Shown: positions 27,627 through 36,764 of the stretch, in pieces
Layout: every line of letters starts with the position of its first letter
Numbering within the stretch: the stretch's first letter is position 1
Assembly (NCBI GenBank): GCA_013287435.1
Contig: JABDDU010000005.1
Location: forward strand, 1-64,000
DNA from: Verrucomicrobiota bacterium
GTDB taxonomy: Bacteria; Pseudomonadota; Gammaproteobacteria; Coxiellales; Coxiellaceae
Direction: 5' to 3'
Length of the DNA: 64,000 nucleotides
Notes under the pieces: generated by a model
What the model saw: only the letters and a program-made list of their open reading frames with translations
Databases searched by the model: none
Told to the model about the DNA's origin: nothing
Made by a program: the position numbers and the translations under genes

Positions 27627-27926
27627 TTATTTCTTTTCTTCTTTCGGTTGTTCCGCTGCTTTTTCTTTTTTAACACTATTGCGCAGCGTTTCTATATCGT
27701 GAAATACAGCATTTAATAATTTATTTGCTTCAGCCAAATGCTTAACATGCTCTTGTTGCGCATTCGTCATTTGTTGTAACAATGTGGTGATCTGCGCAAG
27801 CTTCACACCCAGCGCATCATCCGGATCAACCGTCGGCGTTCCACCGCTGGGATTGATCATGGATTTAATACTGCCCATAATCCCGCCCATATTGTCTTTT
27901 AATTTATTTAAATCAAAGTCTGCCAT
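27627..27926 (-). CDS. Small coiled-coil protein of unknown function
   Basis: 99 residues from the ATG at 27926, which has a near-ideal AAAGGAGGG 8 bases upstream; a longer in-frame ORF to 28043 would overlap recJ. Begins MADFDLNKLKDNMGGIMGSI; the C-terminal half (LAQITTLLQQMTNAQQEHVK...) is an amphipathic coiled coil ending in a Lys/Glu tail. No family recognised. It lies downstream of recJ on the same strand. Confidence 0.68.
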   Translation of the reverse strand: MADFDLNKLKDNMGGIMGSIKSMINPSGGTPTVDPDDALGVKLAQITTLLQQMTNAQQEHVKHLAEANKLLNAVFHDIETLRNSVKKEKAAEQPKEEKK

Positions 27927-28039
27927 ACAATTACCCTCCTTTTGGACAAAGTATAGCAGGGAATTTAGCGTATTTTTGGACAAGTATTTGACTGATAAAT
28001 GGTGAAATTTCGTATCCGCCGCATATCTCTCAGCACTTT

Positions 28040-29821
28040 TCAAAAAGTGTCAGCGATCAATGTCAGTGTCGATTCTTTCTGACACTGATCACTGACACTG
28101 ATCGCTATTTCCTCAACCACCAACTGCAAGCTTGACCGTCCCCGATACTCATTCGCATCCAAACGATACGCCATTGTCGCTTTCGTTACGCGATGATTGG
28201 GCCATTGATTGATATCCACTTGAAACGCAATCGCATCCACAGGAAATTTTCCATTTTGAGGCTGTAAAACAAGCTTTAAATGATGACCACCCACCAATCG
28301 CTGAGAAATTATTTCAAATTCTCCATCAAATAGCGGCTCTGAAAAATGTTGTCCCCACGGACCAGCCTCTTTAATAATTCCCGCATTTTCTAGGGTAAAA
28401 TCATCGGGATGTAATTCGCCATCGCTTTCAATCACGCGATGTAATTGATCTTCCTGTAAATAATTGGAAACGGTTTCTGTAAAAACCGCTGAAAATGCCG
28501 CGAAATCAGCGTATTTTATCGATAAACCTGCCGCCATCGCATGTCCACCAAATTTCGATAATAATGCAGGATAGCGCGTTGCAACAGAATCTAATACATC
28601 TCGAATATGCACACCATTCACGGATCGCGCAGAACCTTTTAGTATTTCGTCAGACGCGCGAGCAAACGCAATCACGGGACGATTTAATTTATCTTTCACG
28701 CGCGACGCCACCAATCCAATCACACCTTGATGCCACGACTCATCAAACAAACAAATGCCCATCGACAATTTTTTTTGTAAATCCATTTGATCGACAATAT
28801 CAAACGCTTGCTGTTTCATTTCAGATTCAATCGCGCGACGCTCAATATTTAATTGATCTAAATCGCGTGCGAGCGTTAATGCTTTTTCAAAATCATTTTC
28901 TAATAAACAATGAATGCCAAGCGACATATCATCTAACCGTCCTGCTGCATTTAATCGCGGGCCAATGGTAAATCCCAAATCCATGGCCGCTAATTTTTCA
29001 GGATGTCTACCTGAAATTTGCAATAACGCGCGAATGCCGGGTCTTGCAACGCCACTTCGAATACGTTGTAAACCTTGATGCACCAAAATACGATTATTTT
29101 TATCGAGCGGCACCACATCCGCAACCGTTCCTAACGCAACCAAATCTAACAATTCAGCCATATTGGGTTTTGCAATATTTTTTTCTACAAAATAATTTCG
29201 CAATTCTAATTCAGCACGCACAGCTAACATCACATAAAAAATAACACCGACACCCGCCAGCGATTTACTTTTAAAGAGATCCTCTTTTCGATTGGGATTG
29301 ACAATCGCAAATGCTTTCGGCAATTCTTTGCCTTGCAAATGATGATCAGTTACAACGACATCAATGCCATATTTATTAGCGCGCGCAACACCTTCTAAAC
29401 TTGCAACACCATTATCAACGGTAATAATGACATGCGGATTTTTTGTCTTTGCCACATCCACAATTTCAGGCGTTAAACCATAACCAAAGGTAAAACGATT
29501 CGGTACGAGGAAATCCACGTTTTTTGCACCAAACGTACGTAGCGCAGAAACCGCTAATGCCGTACTCGTTGCACCGTCTGCATCAAAATCGCCGATAATT
29601 AAAATATTTTCTTGTTTGACAATCGCATCGATTAAACGCGTAACGGCTTTTTCAATATCTAATAAATCACGAAAGGGTAATAATGCGGATAACGAGCGGT
29701 CAATATCAGATAAAGATTTAACTTCACGCGCTGCATAAATACGCTGTAATAGCGGCGGCAATGAAGATAATGTCGCTAAATGATTTTCCTGAATGTGTCG
29801 ACGAATAATGCGTTTTTGCAT
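28040..29821 (-). CDS. recJ: Single-stranded-DNA-specific exonuclease RecJ
   Basis: 593 residues, near E. coli RecJ (577). DHH-family motifs: IIGDFDADGATSTALAVSAL (motif I), DNGVASLEG, VVTDHHLQGKELP (motif III, DHH), and FTIGPRLNAAGRLDDM; DHHA1 domain later with GGHAMAAGLSI. 5'-3' ssDNA exonuclease in recombination and mismatch repair. Its last ~20 codons (ISVSDQCQKESTLTLIADTF) are encoded by a palindromic repeat also present after rne, so the native C-terminus has been altered. Confidence 0.95.
   Translation of the reverse strand: MQKRIIRRHIQENHLATLSSLPPLLQRIYAAREVKSLSDIDRSLSALLPFRDLLDIEKAVTRLIDAIVKQENILIIGDFDADGATSTALAVSALRTFGAKNVDFLVPNRFTFGYGLTPEIVDVAKTKNPHVIITVDNGVASLEGVARANKYGIDVVVTDHHLQGKELPKAFAIVNPNRKEDLFKSKSLAGVGVIFYVMLAVRAELELRNYFVEKNIAKPNMAELLDLVALGTVADVVPLDKNNRILVHQGLQRIRSGVARPGIRALLQISGRHPEKLAAMDLGFTIGPRLNAAGRLDDMSLGIHCLLENDFEKALTLARDLDQLNIERRAIESEMKQQAFDIVDQMDLQKKLSMGICLFDESWHQGVIGLVASRVKDKLNRPVIAFARASDEILKGSARSVNGVHIRDVLDSVATRYPALLSKFGGHAMAAGLSIKYADFAAFSAVFTETVSNYLQEDQLHRVIESDGELHPDDFTLENAGIIKEAGPWGQHFSEPLFDGEFEIISQRLVGGHHLKLVLQPQNGKFPVDAIAFQVDINQWPNHRVTKATMAYRLDANEYRGRSSLQLVVEEIAISVSDQCQKESTLTLIADTF
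28047..28098. repeat. Palindromic repeat (family P3) forming the recJ 3' end
   Basis: GTGTCAGCGATCAATGTCAG and CTGACACTGATCACTGACAC are complementary at 18 of 20 positions, with a 12-base loop containing GATTCTTT. A close relative with the same loop words (TTCTTTTCTGACAC) lies just after the rne stop (51940-52002). Confidence 0.85.
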
Positions 29822-29882
29822 GGAGATTTCCCTGTGGTTTTGCGATATGATACTGCAGTTATCAGTGATCAGGTAAAAAACG

Positions 29883-30434
29883 ATGACCCTACACTTCTAT
29901 CAACAACCCTTTCCAACGATCGACCTCGACGATCAATACATCCTTCGCGAGCAAACGCTTGAAGATACCGAAGCTTTTTTTCGATATTATACCGATCATG
30001 AAGTCGGTCAATATATTTTAGCGACAAAGCCATCCACGTTATTAGAAGCAAGCAAAGAAGTACAGTATTGTCGAAATTTATTTTACAGCAAGCAAGGCAT
30101 TTATTGGACGATTGCGAAAAAAAGCGATAATCAAATGGTTGGCGCAATTGGATTATATATGAATAATATGCATCACCGCGGTGAAATTACGTACGATTTA
30201 TCTCGCGAATATTGGCGAAAAGGAATTATGCAAAAAACCATTCGCGCAGTAGTTGATTATGCATTGAAAGAAATGAAATTATGCCGTGTTGAAGCGGTCG
30301 CGCGTCATGATAATATTGCATCGATTAATTTACTGAAAAAATTAGGATTTGCGCACGAAGGTACATTAAAAAATTATCGCTATTTCGATGGCCGCGCATG
30401 GGATATTGAAATGTTTGCGGTGGTGCCGCAATGA
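29883..30434 (+). CDS. GNAT acetyltransferase, RimJ/RimL type
   Basis: 183 residues. The GNAT fold is visible in VGAIGLYMNNMHHRGEITYD, LSREYWRKGIMQKTIRAVVD (acetyl-CoA loop RKGIMQ), then AVARHDNIASINLLKKLGF and GTLKNYRYFDG, the standard RimJ-like C-terminal block. It probably acetylates a protein N-terminus or a small amine; substrate unknown. Divergent from recJ with a 61-bp gap. Confidence 0.85.
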   Translation: MTLHFYQQPFPTIDLDDQYILREQTLEDTEAFFRYYTDHEVGQYILATKPSTLLEASKEVQYCRNLFYSKQGIYWTIAKKSDNQMVGAIGLYMNNMHHRGEITYDLSREYWRKGIMQKTIRAVVDYALKEMKLCRVEAVARHDNIASINLLKKLGFAHEGTLKNYRYFDGRAWDIEMFAVVPQ

Positions 30435-30530
30435 GTAATCAGTAATCAGTGAACGTGATCTGAAGTATATACTGATCACTGATCACTGATAACTGATCAC
30501 TGATAACTTATAACTGATAACTTAACAGGA
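30431..30530. repeat. GATCACTGATAACTGATCACT tandem-like repeat (upstream of glnA-like gene)
   Basis: After the acetyltransferase stop, about 100 bp consist of GTAATCAGTAATCAGT followed by degenerate ACTGATCACT and ACTGATAACT units. The same words occur beside infC, plsX, rne, recJ, fabH and the Trm112-like gene. A ribosome site (AGGAG) for the next gene follows directly. Confidence 0.8.
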
Positions 30531-30538
30531 GCCACTTT

Positions 30539-31594
30539 ATGCTAGCCCAAGCCACTTACATCTGGTTAGACGGAACAATTCCAACCCAAACCCTACGCAA
30601 CAAAATGCGTATTTTACAACATCCCAAAGGCGATATGACCTTAACCGATTTTCCGGAATGGGGTTTTGACGGCTCATCCACCAATCAAGCGTCTGGACAT
30701 GAATCTGATTTGATTTTAAAACCCGTTTTTTTCACGAATGATCCCATTTTGGGCGCTGGAAATTACTTGGTTTTGTGTGAAGTTTTAAATCCTGATAGCA
30801 CAGCACATCCCACCAATAAACGTGCCAAATTGCGTTCTATTATGGAAAAAGCCGCTAAATATGAACCATGGGTTGGCTTCGAACAAGAATATACTTTATT
30901 TCGCGGCACGCAGCCGCTCGGTTGGCCAGAACGAGGTTACCCAGCTCCACAAGGTCCTTTTTATTGCGGCGTCGGTGCAGATGAAGTGTTTGGTCGTGAC
31001 ATGGTTGAAGAGCACACAAAAGCTTGTATCGATGCAAATTTAATGATTTACGGCACCAATGCGGAAGTGATGCCCGGACAATGGGAATTTCAAATAGGTT
31101 ATCGCGGATTGAGTAATGAATCTGCGGATCCATTAACCGTTTGCGATCATTTATGGGTTGCGCGTTGGTTGTTATATCGCATTGGTGAAGAGTTCGATAT
31201 TTCTGCAAAATTACATCCCAAACCCGTCAAAGGCGATTGGAATGGCGCTGGAAAACATACGAATTTCTCGACGAAAGCAACACGCGATCCAAAAACCGGC
31301 ATGCAAGCGATTCATGAAGCCATTAATGCATTAAAAGCGGCTCATGTGGCGCACATTAAAGCCTACGGCCATGGCATTGAAGAGCGTTTAACAGGTCGAC
31401 ATGAAACGGCGTCATATAAAGAATTTTTGTCGGGTGTGGGTCATCGCGGTGCGTCCATTCGCATTCCACTCAATGTGGCAAAACAAGGGTATGGTTATTT
31501 AGAAGATCGTCGTCCTTGCGCTAATGCGAATCCTTATGAAGTGGCGGCGTTGTTGGTGTCAACGATATGCTGTTCAGTGAAAGAACCTGCCTAA
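30539..31594 (+). CDS. Glutamine synthetase, eukaryotic type (GSII)
   Basis: 351 residues, far shorter than bacterial GSI (~470) and the size of eukaryotic GSII. Family blocks: FPEWGFDGSSTNQASGHESD, WVGFEQEYTLF, the PAPQGPFYCGVGAD segment, NAEVMPGQWEFQIG, GDWNGAGKHTNFSTK and RGASIRIPLNVAKQG. It makes glutamine from glutamate, ammonia and ATP; GSII lacks adenylylation control. GSII in bacteria is known from several lineages and usually reflects old transfer. Start chosen from AGGAG 8 bases upstream. Confidence 0.95.
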   Translation: MLAQATYIWLDGTIPTQTLRNKMRILQHPKGDMTLTDFPEWGFDGSSTNQASGHESDLILKPVFFTNDPILGAGNYLVLCEVLNPDSTAHPTNKRAKLRSIMEKAAKYEPWVGFEQEYTLFRGTQPLGWPERGYPAPQGPFYCGVGADEVFGRDMVEEHTKACIDANLMIYGTNAEVMPGQWEFQIGYRGLSNESADPLTVCDHLWVARWLLYRIGEEFDISAKLHPKPVKGDWNGAGKHTNFSTKATRDPKTGMQAIHEAINALKAAHVAHIKAYGHGIEERLTGRHETASYKEFLSGVGHRGASIRIPLNVAKQGYGYLEDRRPCANANPYEVAALLVSTICCSVKEPA

Positions 31595-31601
31595 TTTTAT
31601 G

Positions 31602-31650
31602 ATGGAATGCATTCCATACTTTTGCTATAATATTATGGATTGCATTCCAT
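31602..31650. promoter_or_regulatory. Promoter framed by two palindromes upstream of the second DUF4143 ATPase
   Basis: ATGGAATGCATTCCAT (31602-31617) is a perfect 16-bp palindrome; ATGGATTGCATTCCAT (31635-31650) repeats it with one change, 33 bp further on. Between them is a consensus -10 element TATAAT (31626-31631). The first palindrome covers the -35 region and the second the start-point region, an ideal layout for repression. The binding protein is unknown. Confidence 0.72.
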
Positions 31651-31663
31651 GGTAAAATAGCCT

Positions 31664-32896
31664 ATGCGTCACAACATACTTCAACTGAGTCAAGATTTGA
31701 TCGCCAAAAACACCCGATCATTTCGGCGTTATTTTATTGAGACAACCACACTCACCCATCGCCTATCCATCTTGACAGGGCAGCGTGGCATTGGCAAAAC
31801 AACGACTCAAATACAATATTTATTAGAGTATGCGAATAATGATTACCTCAGTGAAAAGATTTTATATGTGCCCGTTGATCACTTTATGGTGCAAGGCACC
31901 AGTTTATTTGACATTGCTGAAACTTTTTTTCAAACGGGTTGTGAATGCATTGCGTTCGACGAAATTCACAAATATAAAAACTGGTCGGCTGAATTAAAAA
32001 GTATTTATGATTCTTTTCCAAAATTAAAAGTCATTGCATCAGGTAGTTCTGCGTTAGAAATTCACAAAGGGTCGCATGACTTAAGTCGACGCGGCATTAT
32101 TTATCGTTTACATGGCATGTCATTTCGCGAATTTTTAGCGTTAAAAAACAATATGATGATCAAACCGATTGCTCTCAAAGAAATACTAACACAACATCAA
32201 AAAATCGCATGCACTATTATGATGACATTGGAAAAATCAGGGAAAAAAATATTATCTGAATTTAACGATTATTTACTCTATGGATTTTATCCTTATTTTT
32301 TCGAGTTAAATGACCTTATTTTATTTCAAACGACATTAGAACAAAATGTGCATACAACGATTGAATCTGATTTAACAGCTATTTATCCGGCATTAACCGG
32401 AAATAGCGTTCGAAAATTAAAACAATTATTGGGTTTTATTGCAAGCGCTGTTCCCTTCACGCCGAACTGGAGCGACATTCAATCAATCGTTGATATCGGC
32501 GATGTGCGCACTCTCAAAACCTATTTTAAATATTTAGAAGACGCGGGTTTAATCAAAACAATATCACGCGAAACCACCCAATTAAAAAAAATCACCTTAC
32601 CCGAAAAAGTATTTATCGATAACACGAATTTAATGCAAGCAATTACGGCGGAAACAATAAATCCAGGCACCGCGCGTGAAATATTTTTTATCAATATGCT
32701 CACCGTAAACCACAACCTTGCGCTGCACAAACAAGGTGATTTTGTGATTGATCACAAGACAGTGGTTGAAGTCGGTGGCAAGAAAAAAGATTTTAATCAA
32801 ATAAAAGACCTGTCTGATGCGTATTTGGCTATCGATCAGATTGAGAAGGGCGTCGGCAATAAAATTCCGTTGTGGTTGTTTGGGTTTTTGTATTAG
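31664..32896 (+). CDS. AAA family ATPase with DUF4143 domain, second copy
   Basis: 410 residues. Walker A TGQRGIGKTTTQ (around residue 40), Walker B CIAFDEIHKYKNW, sensor VIASGSSALEI, and a C-terminal DUF4143-like half ending in GDFVIDHKTVVEVGGKKKD (D...ExGGKxK resembling a nuclease-type core). Same superfamily as the protein at 2870-4078 but clearly different in sequence. Preceded by a promoter flanked by palindromic operators. Function unknown; such ATPases are suspected to belong to defence or addiction systems. Confidence 0.85.
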   Translation: MRHNILQLSQDLIAKNTRSFRRYFIETTTLTHRLSILTGQRGIGKTTTQIQYLLEYANNDYLSEKILYVPVDHFMVQGTSLFDIAETFFQTGCECIAFDEIHKYKNWSAELKSIYDSFPKLKVIASGSSALEIHKGSHDLSRRGIIYRLHGMSFREFLALKNNMMIKPIALKEILTQHQKIACTIMMTLEKSGKKILSEFNDYLLYGFYPYFFELNDLILFQTTLEQNVHTTIESDLTAIYPALTGNSVRKLKQLLGFIASAVPFTPNWSDIQSIVDIGDVRTLKTYFKYLEDAGLIKTISRETTQLKKITLPEKVFIDNTNLMQAITAETINPGTAREIFFINMLTVNHNLALHKQGDFVIDHKTVVEVGGKKKDFNQIKDLSDAYLAIDQIEKGVGNKIPLWLFGFLY

Positions 32897-33020
32897 CTCA
32901 TTGATTTTTATAGCATTCAATCATTCAAATAAAATCTTAATAGAAGCTTAACTGTTCATTTTTCGTTAAGAATCATGGGTTATAATTAATTTATTGTGTA
33001 ATGAGAGTGAGCAAAACGCG

Positions 33021-35570
33021 ATGGGTAAACCAACTGAAGCAGCAAATACAACCGCTGTTAGCGATGCTCTGCCTTTTGAGGTGGTTTCTGTTACGGTTGA
33101 AAATCTCAACGCTTCTCCCAGTCACCCTGATCTTCCTGCCAAAATAGCCCCTTTTAAGCAAAGAGCAAATACCAAAGCATCACAACAACAGCCCGTTGCC
33201 GATAGATCTTCAGAAGAAAAGCAAACTCCTAACGACACCGCCTGGGTCACTGTTCCTGATTTACACGGCAATGCGAAATTAATGATTTATCGTTTGATGG
33301 CTTGCGGGGTTTTGAAAGATGAAACGATAAACATAAAGACAGAAAATGGCGTAAAGCGCACGACTCGGTATGAACGATTAGCACAAATCTACGAACAAAC
33401 ACAGGACATCCAGGCTAAAAGTAAGAAATTAGGCGCTTATACTTCTATTGCTAAAAAAAATATAGAGGAATTAATAGCAGAATTTAAAACATTACTCAAC
33501 TCACTTGAAATTACAAACAAAGATCTCGCGATTCGTTTTCTCGGAGACATGCTCGCTGATCGTGGCGCCAATGATTATTTAACGCTGCTCGTATTGGATC
33601 ATTTAAAAAAAAATGGCATCCAGTACGAAATTATTTTTTCAAATCATGATGCACTTTTTATTGAGGCATTGGAAAAAAACAAATTAAAAACGATCAGAAA
33701 ATGCAGGCAATACGTCAAAGAACCGACCCAATCACAATCTCTTCAATACCTTGAAGCAATCATCAACGAAGGAATTGTTGACGAAGTTGAAGTCAAGAAA
33801 CTTGCTAAAAACTCCTATACACCACAATTAAAATTATTTTCCTATGATGTTGCAGGCCATAATTTTACTTTCTACACGCATGCACCGGTAGATTTTGAAG
33901 TCATTAAGGATGCTGCAATTGCATTACAAGTTGAATACAAAGATGAAACTCTGGAAGAGTTTTGCCAAACAATCGATTCCATAAACGCGGCTTTTTCTAG
34001 AATGGTGGACTGTGGCAAGTTAAACGTGCAACTAGATAAAGAAATGGAAGCAGCCAGAGCGCTACTAGCAAATGTTGCAGCGAAACGCAAACATCAATTG
34101 GCCATAGTTGGTAAAGCATGGGACAAGCTTGCATTGCAGTATCCAACATTATCAGCATTACAGGACATAACCTATGGTGATCTTATAGAAAAAATAGCCG
34201 AGAATGAATACTATAAGACCGAGTCAGAGTCAGATGTATATAAGAATCTAAAGGAAGCATACAAAAAATATGAAGAAATTGCAGTGCAAATGGAAAACGT
34301 GGGATCCACAGGTTACCATCGGTGTCATTTTAAAGAAGCGCCACTCTACACATCTATTTGGTCACGCATAAAGACCGTTTCCGGTCAACCGAGTGATGAA
34401 AAACACACCTATGGCAAATTCACCTATGTTACGCGATACACGTGGCCAGAAACAGGTTGGAAAGCAACAGCAACAAATGTCCATGGGCATACTAGTGGCA
34501 TTCAGGTAGAAACTGCAACGGGTACGACTGTAACTGCAACTGATACAACACGCTCTGAAGAATTACCTCCCGCATCGCCGCAAAACGAATCATCACGAAC
34601 ACCGGCTACCCTCAGTCCACATTACGTAGGAATGGATAACAGCGATCTAGGTAAGTTAGATACTCAAAATGGTCAAATGATCCAACAACTTTCAGTGAAT
34701 ACCAGAATGTCGGCAAATCCCATGAGTGTCGAACACCTTAAAGAAGGTATCAAGGCGGGTCAAGAGGATTTTAGACATATTAATATGATGGTTGATGATT
34801 ATAAAATCCCATTAACACTCACTCATCAACATGTAGGGGAAAATAAGCAAGAAGCAATCCAACACTTTTTTCAAAAACACCATTTGGTCGACGTTAAACT
34901 CAGCCAATCCATTTTTGATTTTTTATATGAATGCGGCGTGAAGAATTTTGCGGGTGCGGATTTGTCGGGGTTAAATTTATCAAACAAAAACTTTTCGATT
35001 TATAATAATGTTAAAAATAAACCACGAGCTTACTCAACTTATGATTTCACTGGTGCAAAATTAAATGGCGCAGATCTCGAAGGTGCTGATTTACGTGGTG
35101 CCATTTTTGCAAAAACAGAGTTGCGCAATGCAAAACTCGAGAATATTTGTATTAATATTCATACGGATTTTAGAAAGTGTGAAGCTAAAAATAATGATCA
35201 ATCTGCATTTCGTGATGACCTAAAAATTCGCTTTGAAAGTCCAGAAGAACCAGCGACAACTCATGATAAAGGCTATATAGCACCAATAATATGTACGACT
35301 AAAATTGACAACCTCCTAGAAAATCTAAAATCAAAATGGCGCGATCAACATACCAAAAATCTAAGTCTTTTTGAAAAACCTAACTACAAAAATACGTTAG
35401 AAAGTGCTTATCCCGATAGTAACGCGGCGCAATTATTTATGGCAATGCATGATGCGCATTTGCAAGAAGAAAAGTCTCAGCTGCGTCAAGATTTTAATAT
35501 GGCGCTTGAAGATATCAAAAAGAAACAGGAAAAAACATCAGCGTCGCACGTAACTCCTGGGGCGAAGTAA
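33021..35570 (+). CDS. PPP-type metallophosphatase fused to pentapeptide repeats, effector-like
   Basis: 849 residues from the ATG at 33021; a TTG nine codons earlier is also in frame. A TATAAT at 32981-32986 suggests a nearby promoter. Residues ~75-210 show the three phosphoesterase motifs in order: PDLHGN (D..H), GDMLADRG and SNHD; VHGHTSG near 487 supplies the last His motif. Residues ~640-710 are pentapeptide repeats (GADLSGLNLS, DFTGAKLNGADLEGADLRGA). The tail is Lys/Glu rich (EDIKKKQEKTSASH). PPP-like phosphatases with PDLHG-like motifs occur among Legionella effectors such as the Wip proteins. No signal peptide; the substrate cannot be told. Confidence 0.78.
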   Translation: MGKPTEAANTTAVSDALPFEVVSVTVENLNASPSHPDLPAKIAPFKQRANTKASQQQPVADRSSEEKQTPNDTAWVTVPDLHGNAKLMIYRLMACGVLKDETINIKTENGVKRTTRYERLAQIYEQTQDIQAKSKKLGAYTSIAKKNIEELIAEFKTLLNSLEITNKDLAIRFLGDMLADRGANDYLTLLVLDHLKKNGIQYEIIFSNHDALFIEALEKNKLKTIRKCRQYVKEPTQSQSLQYLEAIINEGIVDEVEVKKLAKNSYTPQLKLFSYDVAGHNFTFYTHAPVDFEVIKDAAIALQVEYKDETLEEFCQTIDSINAAFSRMVDCGKLNVQLDKEMEAARALLANVAAKRKHQLAIVGKAWDKLALQYPTLSALQDITYGDLIEKIAENEYYKTESESDVYKNLKEAYKKYEEIAVQMENVGSTGYHRCHFKEAPLYTSIWSRIKTVSGQPSDEKHTYGKFTYVTRYTWPETGWKATATNVHGHTSGIQVETATGTTVTATDTTRSEELPPASPQNESSRTPATLSPHYVGMDNSDLGKLDTQNGQMIQQLSVNTRMSANPMSVEHLKEGIKAGQEDFRHINMMVDDYKIPLTLTHQHVGENKQEAIQHFFQKHHLVDVKLSQSIFDFLYECGVKNFAGADLSGLNLSNKNFSIYNNVKNKPRAYSTYDFTGAKLNGADLEGADLRGAIFAKTELRNAKLENICINIHTDFRKCEAKNNDQSAFRDDLKIRFESPEEPATTHDKGYIAPIICTTKIDNLLENLKSKWRDQHTKNLSLFEKPNYKNTLESAYPDSNAAQLFMAMHDAHLQEEKSQLRQDFNMALEDIKKKQEKTSASHVTPGAK

Positions 35571-35601
35571 CAATAAAACCGAATTTTTTAATATAGAGAG
35601 A

Positions 35602-36606
35602 ATGATGCCACAAGAGATCTCACAAGAAACGAATGATGTTCGAACCACTGGGTGTGAAACCTTTAATGGTTGTCTTGGTAATAATGAGGAACTGGCACAC
35701 GCAGTTGCACATAACTCCATTCGTGATTGGATTTGGACTTACCTATCTTATGATCTTTTAAACATGCGGCTTCAGGTGACCACTGACGCTACCTTTGATT
35801 TCAAAGGTCAGTGGGCGGGCCAACAATTGTATGCAACACTGGGCATGGTAATTTTTGCAATTGCAAGCAAGCTTGCTTACAGTGCGTACAACAAAGTTAA
35901 CAAACAATCTTCAGCACCATCAAATACAGGCCCAGAACAACCTTTATTACCTCAAACAGAACCCAGTGAAATCCGATTTCCAACAGCAGATATCGCAGCC
36001 ATTATCGCGGGCGCTGCTTCCGCCGTTTACACGTGGGATCGCGGTCAAGAATGGGGAATTCAAATCGGCGCACAGCTAGGTTTATCTCCAGAAATTGCGG
36101 GTTATTTCGCAAGTATTTTTACAGGCGGCCTAGAAGGTCCAACACAATTCTTAGCAATTTCACTCGTAAAATTACTTACTAAAGACGAAGAATGGAGTCT
36201 ATTCAAAAATAACCCTAAAAATTATTTACAAGGTAAACTGAAGGAATTTGGTTTGAGCGCAACACTGGGCACTATCCCTGGTGCTGTTTGGCAAATTGTA
36301 TTTAATGCCGGCGTTCTCGCCAACTTGGGACCAATCGCAACCAGTTTTTTGGTTGCCGCAGCCGTTGCGGCTTGTAATGTTATTTACGCAAAAACAAGCA
36401 AAGCGATTCTCGAATCTAAATATTGTATCAATCTATGCGGGCAACCAACTGCTGTTAATGGCAACGATGAAAGAGCAGCAACACAAGCAGCACCCTGTTC
36501 TGCTTTACTATCCAATCTCGGTATATTTGCTGGTGTTGTGGCTGGAAAGGCAAGAACAGTAAATTGTTCTAATCCATCCGCAAAACCCGGTGTAATAATG
36601 ATCTGA
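35602..36606 (+). CDS. Hydrophobic protein of unknown function, effector-like
   Basis: 334 residues. An N-terminal soluble stretch, then several Gly/Ala-rich hydrophobic segments: ~74-92 (LYATLGMVIFAIASKLAY), ~130-150 (ADIAAIIAGAASAVYTW), ~170-185, ~225-250 and ~255-270 (ATSFLVAAAVAACNVIYA). The distribution of amphipathic Gly/Ala segments and a soluble Pro-rich linker (PEQPLLPQTEPSE) recalls membrane-targeted effectors or carrier-like proteins. No family recognised. Its gene starts 31 bp after the phosphatase gene, so they may be co-transcribed. Confidence 0.6.
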   Translation: MMPQEISQETNDVRTTGCETFNGCLGNNEELAHAVAHNSIRDWIWTYLSYDLLNMRLQVTTDATFDFKGQWAGQQLYATLGMVIFAIASKLAYSAYNKVNKQSSAPSNTGPEQPLLPQTEPSEIRFPTADIAAIIAGAASAVYTWDRGQEWGIQIGAQLGLSPEIAGYFASIFTGGLEGPTQFLAISLVKLLTKDEEWSLFKNNPKNYLQGKLKEFGLSATLGTIPGAVWQIVFNAGVLANLGPIATSFLVAAAVAACNVIYAKTSKAILESKYCINLCGQPTAVNGNDERAATQAAPCSALLSNLGIFAGVVAGKARTVNCSNPSAKPGVIMI

Positions 36607-36607
36607 T

Positions 36608-36661
36608 AAAAACACCACGGTGATATTATCACTCACTACCTCATATTTTTTTCACATAGAG
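36608..36661. repeat. Half copy of palindromic element family P2
   Basis: AAAACACCACGGTGATATTA and the following CACTCACTACCTCATATTTTT closely follow the right-hand end of the elements at 41846-42050 and 52011-52195. Only one arm is present. It begins right after the stop of the preceding gene. Confidence 0.6.
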
Positions 36662-36710
36662 AAACACACTCATTATTTCTCATCAATCAATCAAAACGAT
36701 TCATTGTATA

Positions 36711-36742
36711 TTTTACGAAAATTTTAGTATAGTTTCGTAAAA
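36711..36742. promoter_or_regulatory. Inverted repeat upstream of the amino-acid permease
   Basis: TTTTACGAAA (36711-36720) and TTTCGTAAAA (36733-36742) are a perfect 10-bp inverted repeat with a 12-bp spacer holding TAGTATAG, which could serve as a -10 element (TATAGT 36729-36734). It ends 22 bp before the permease ATG: a probable operator overlapping the promoter. Confidence 0.55.
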
Positions 36743-36764
36743 ATAAGGGTGTGGATGTGCGCAG

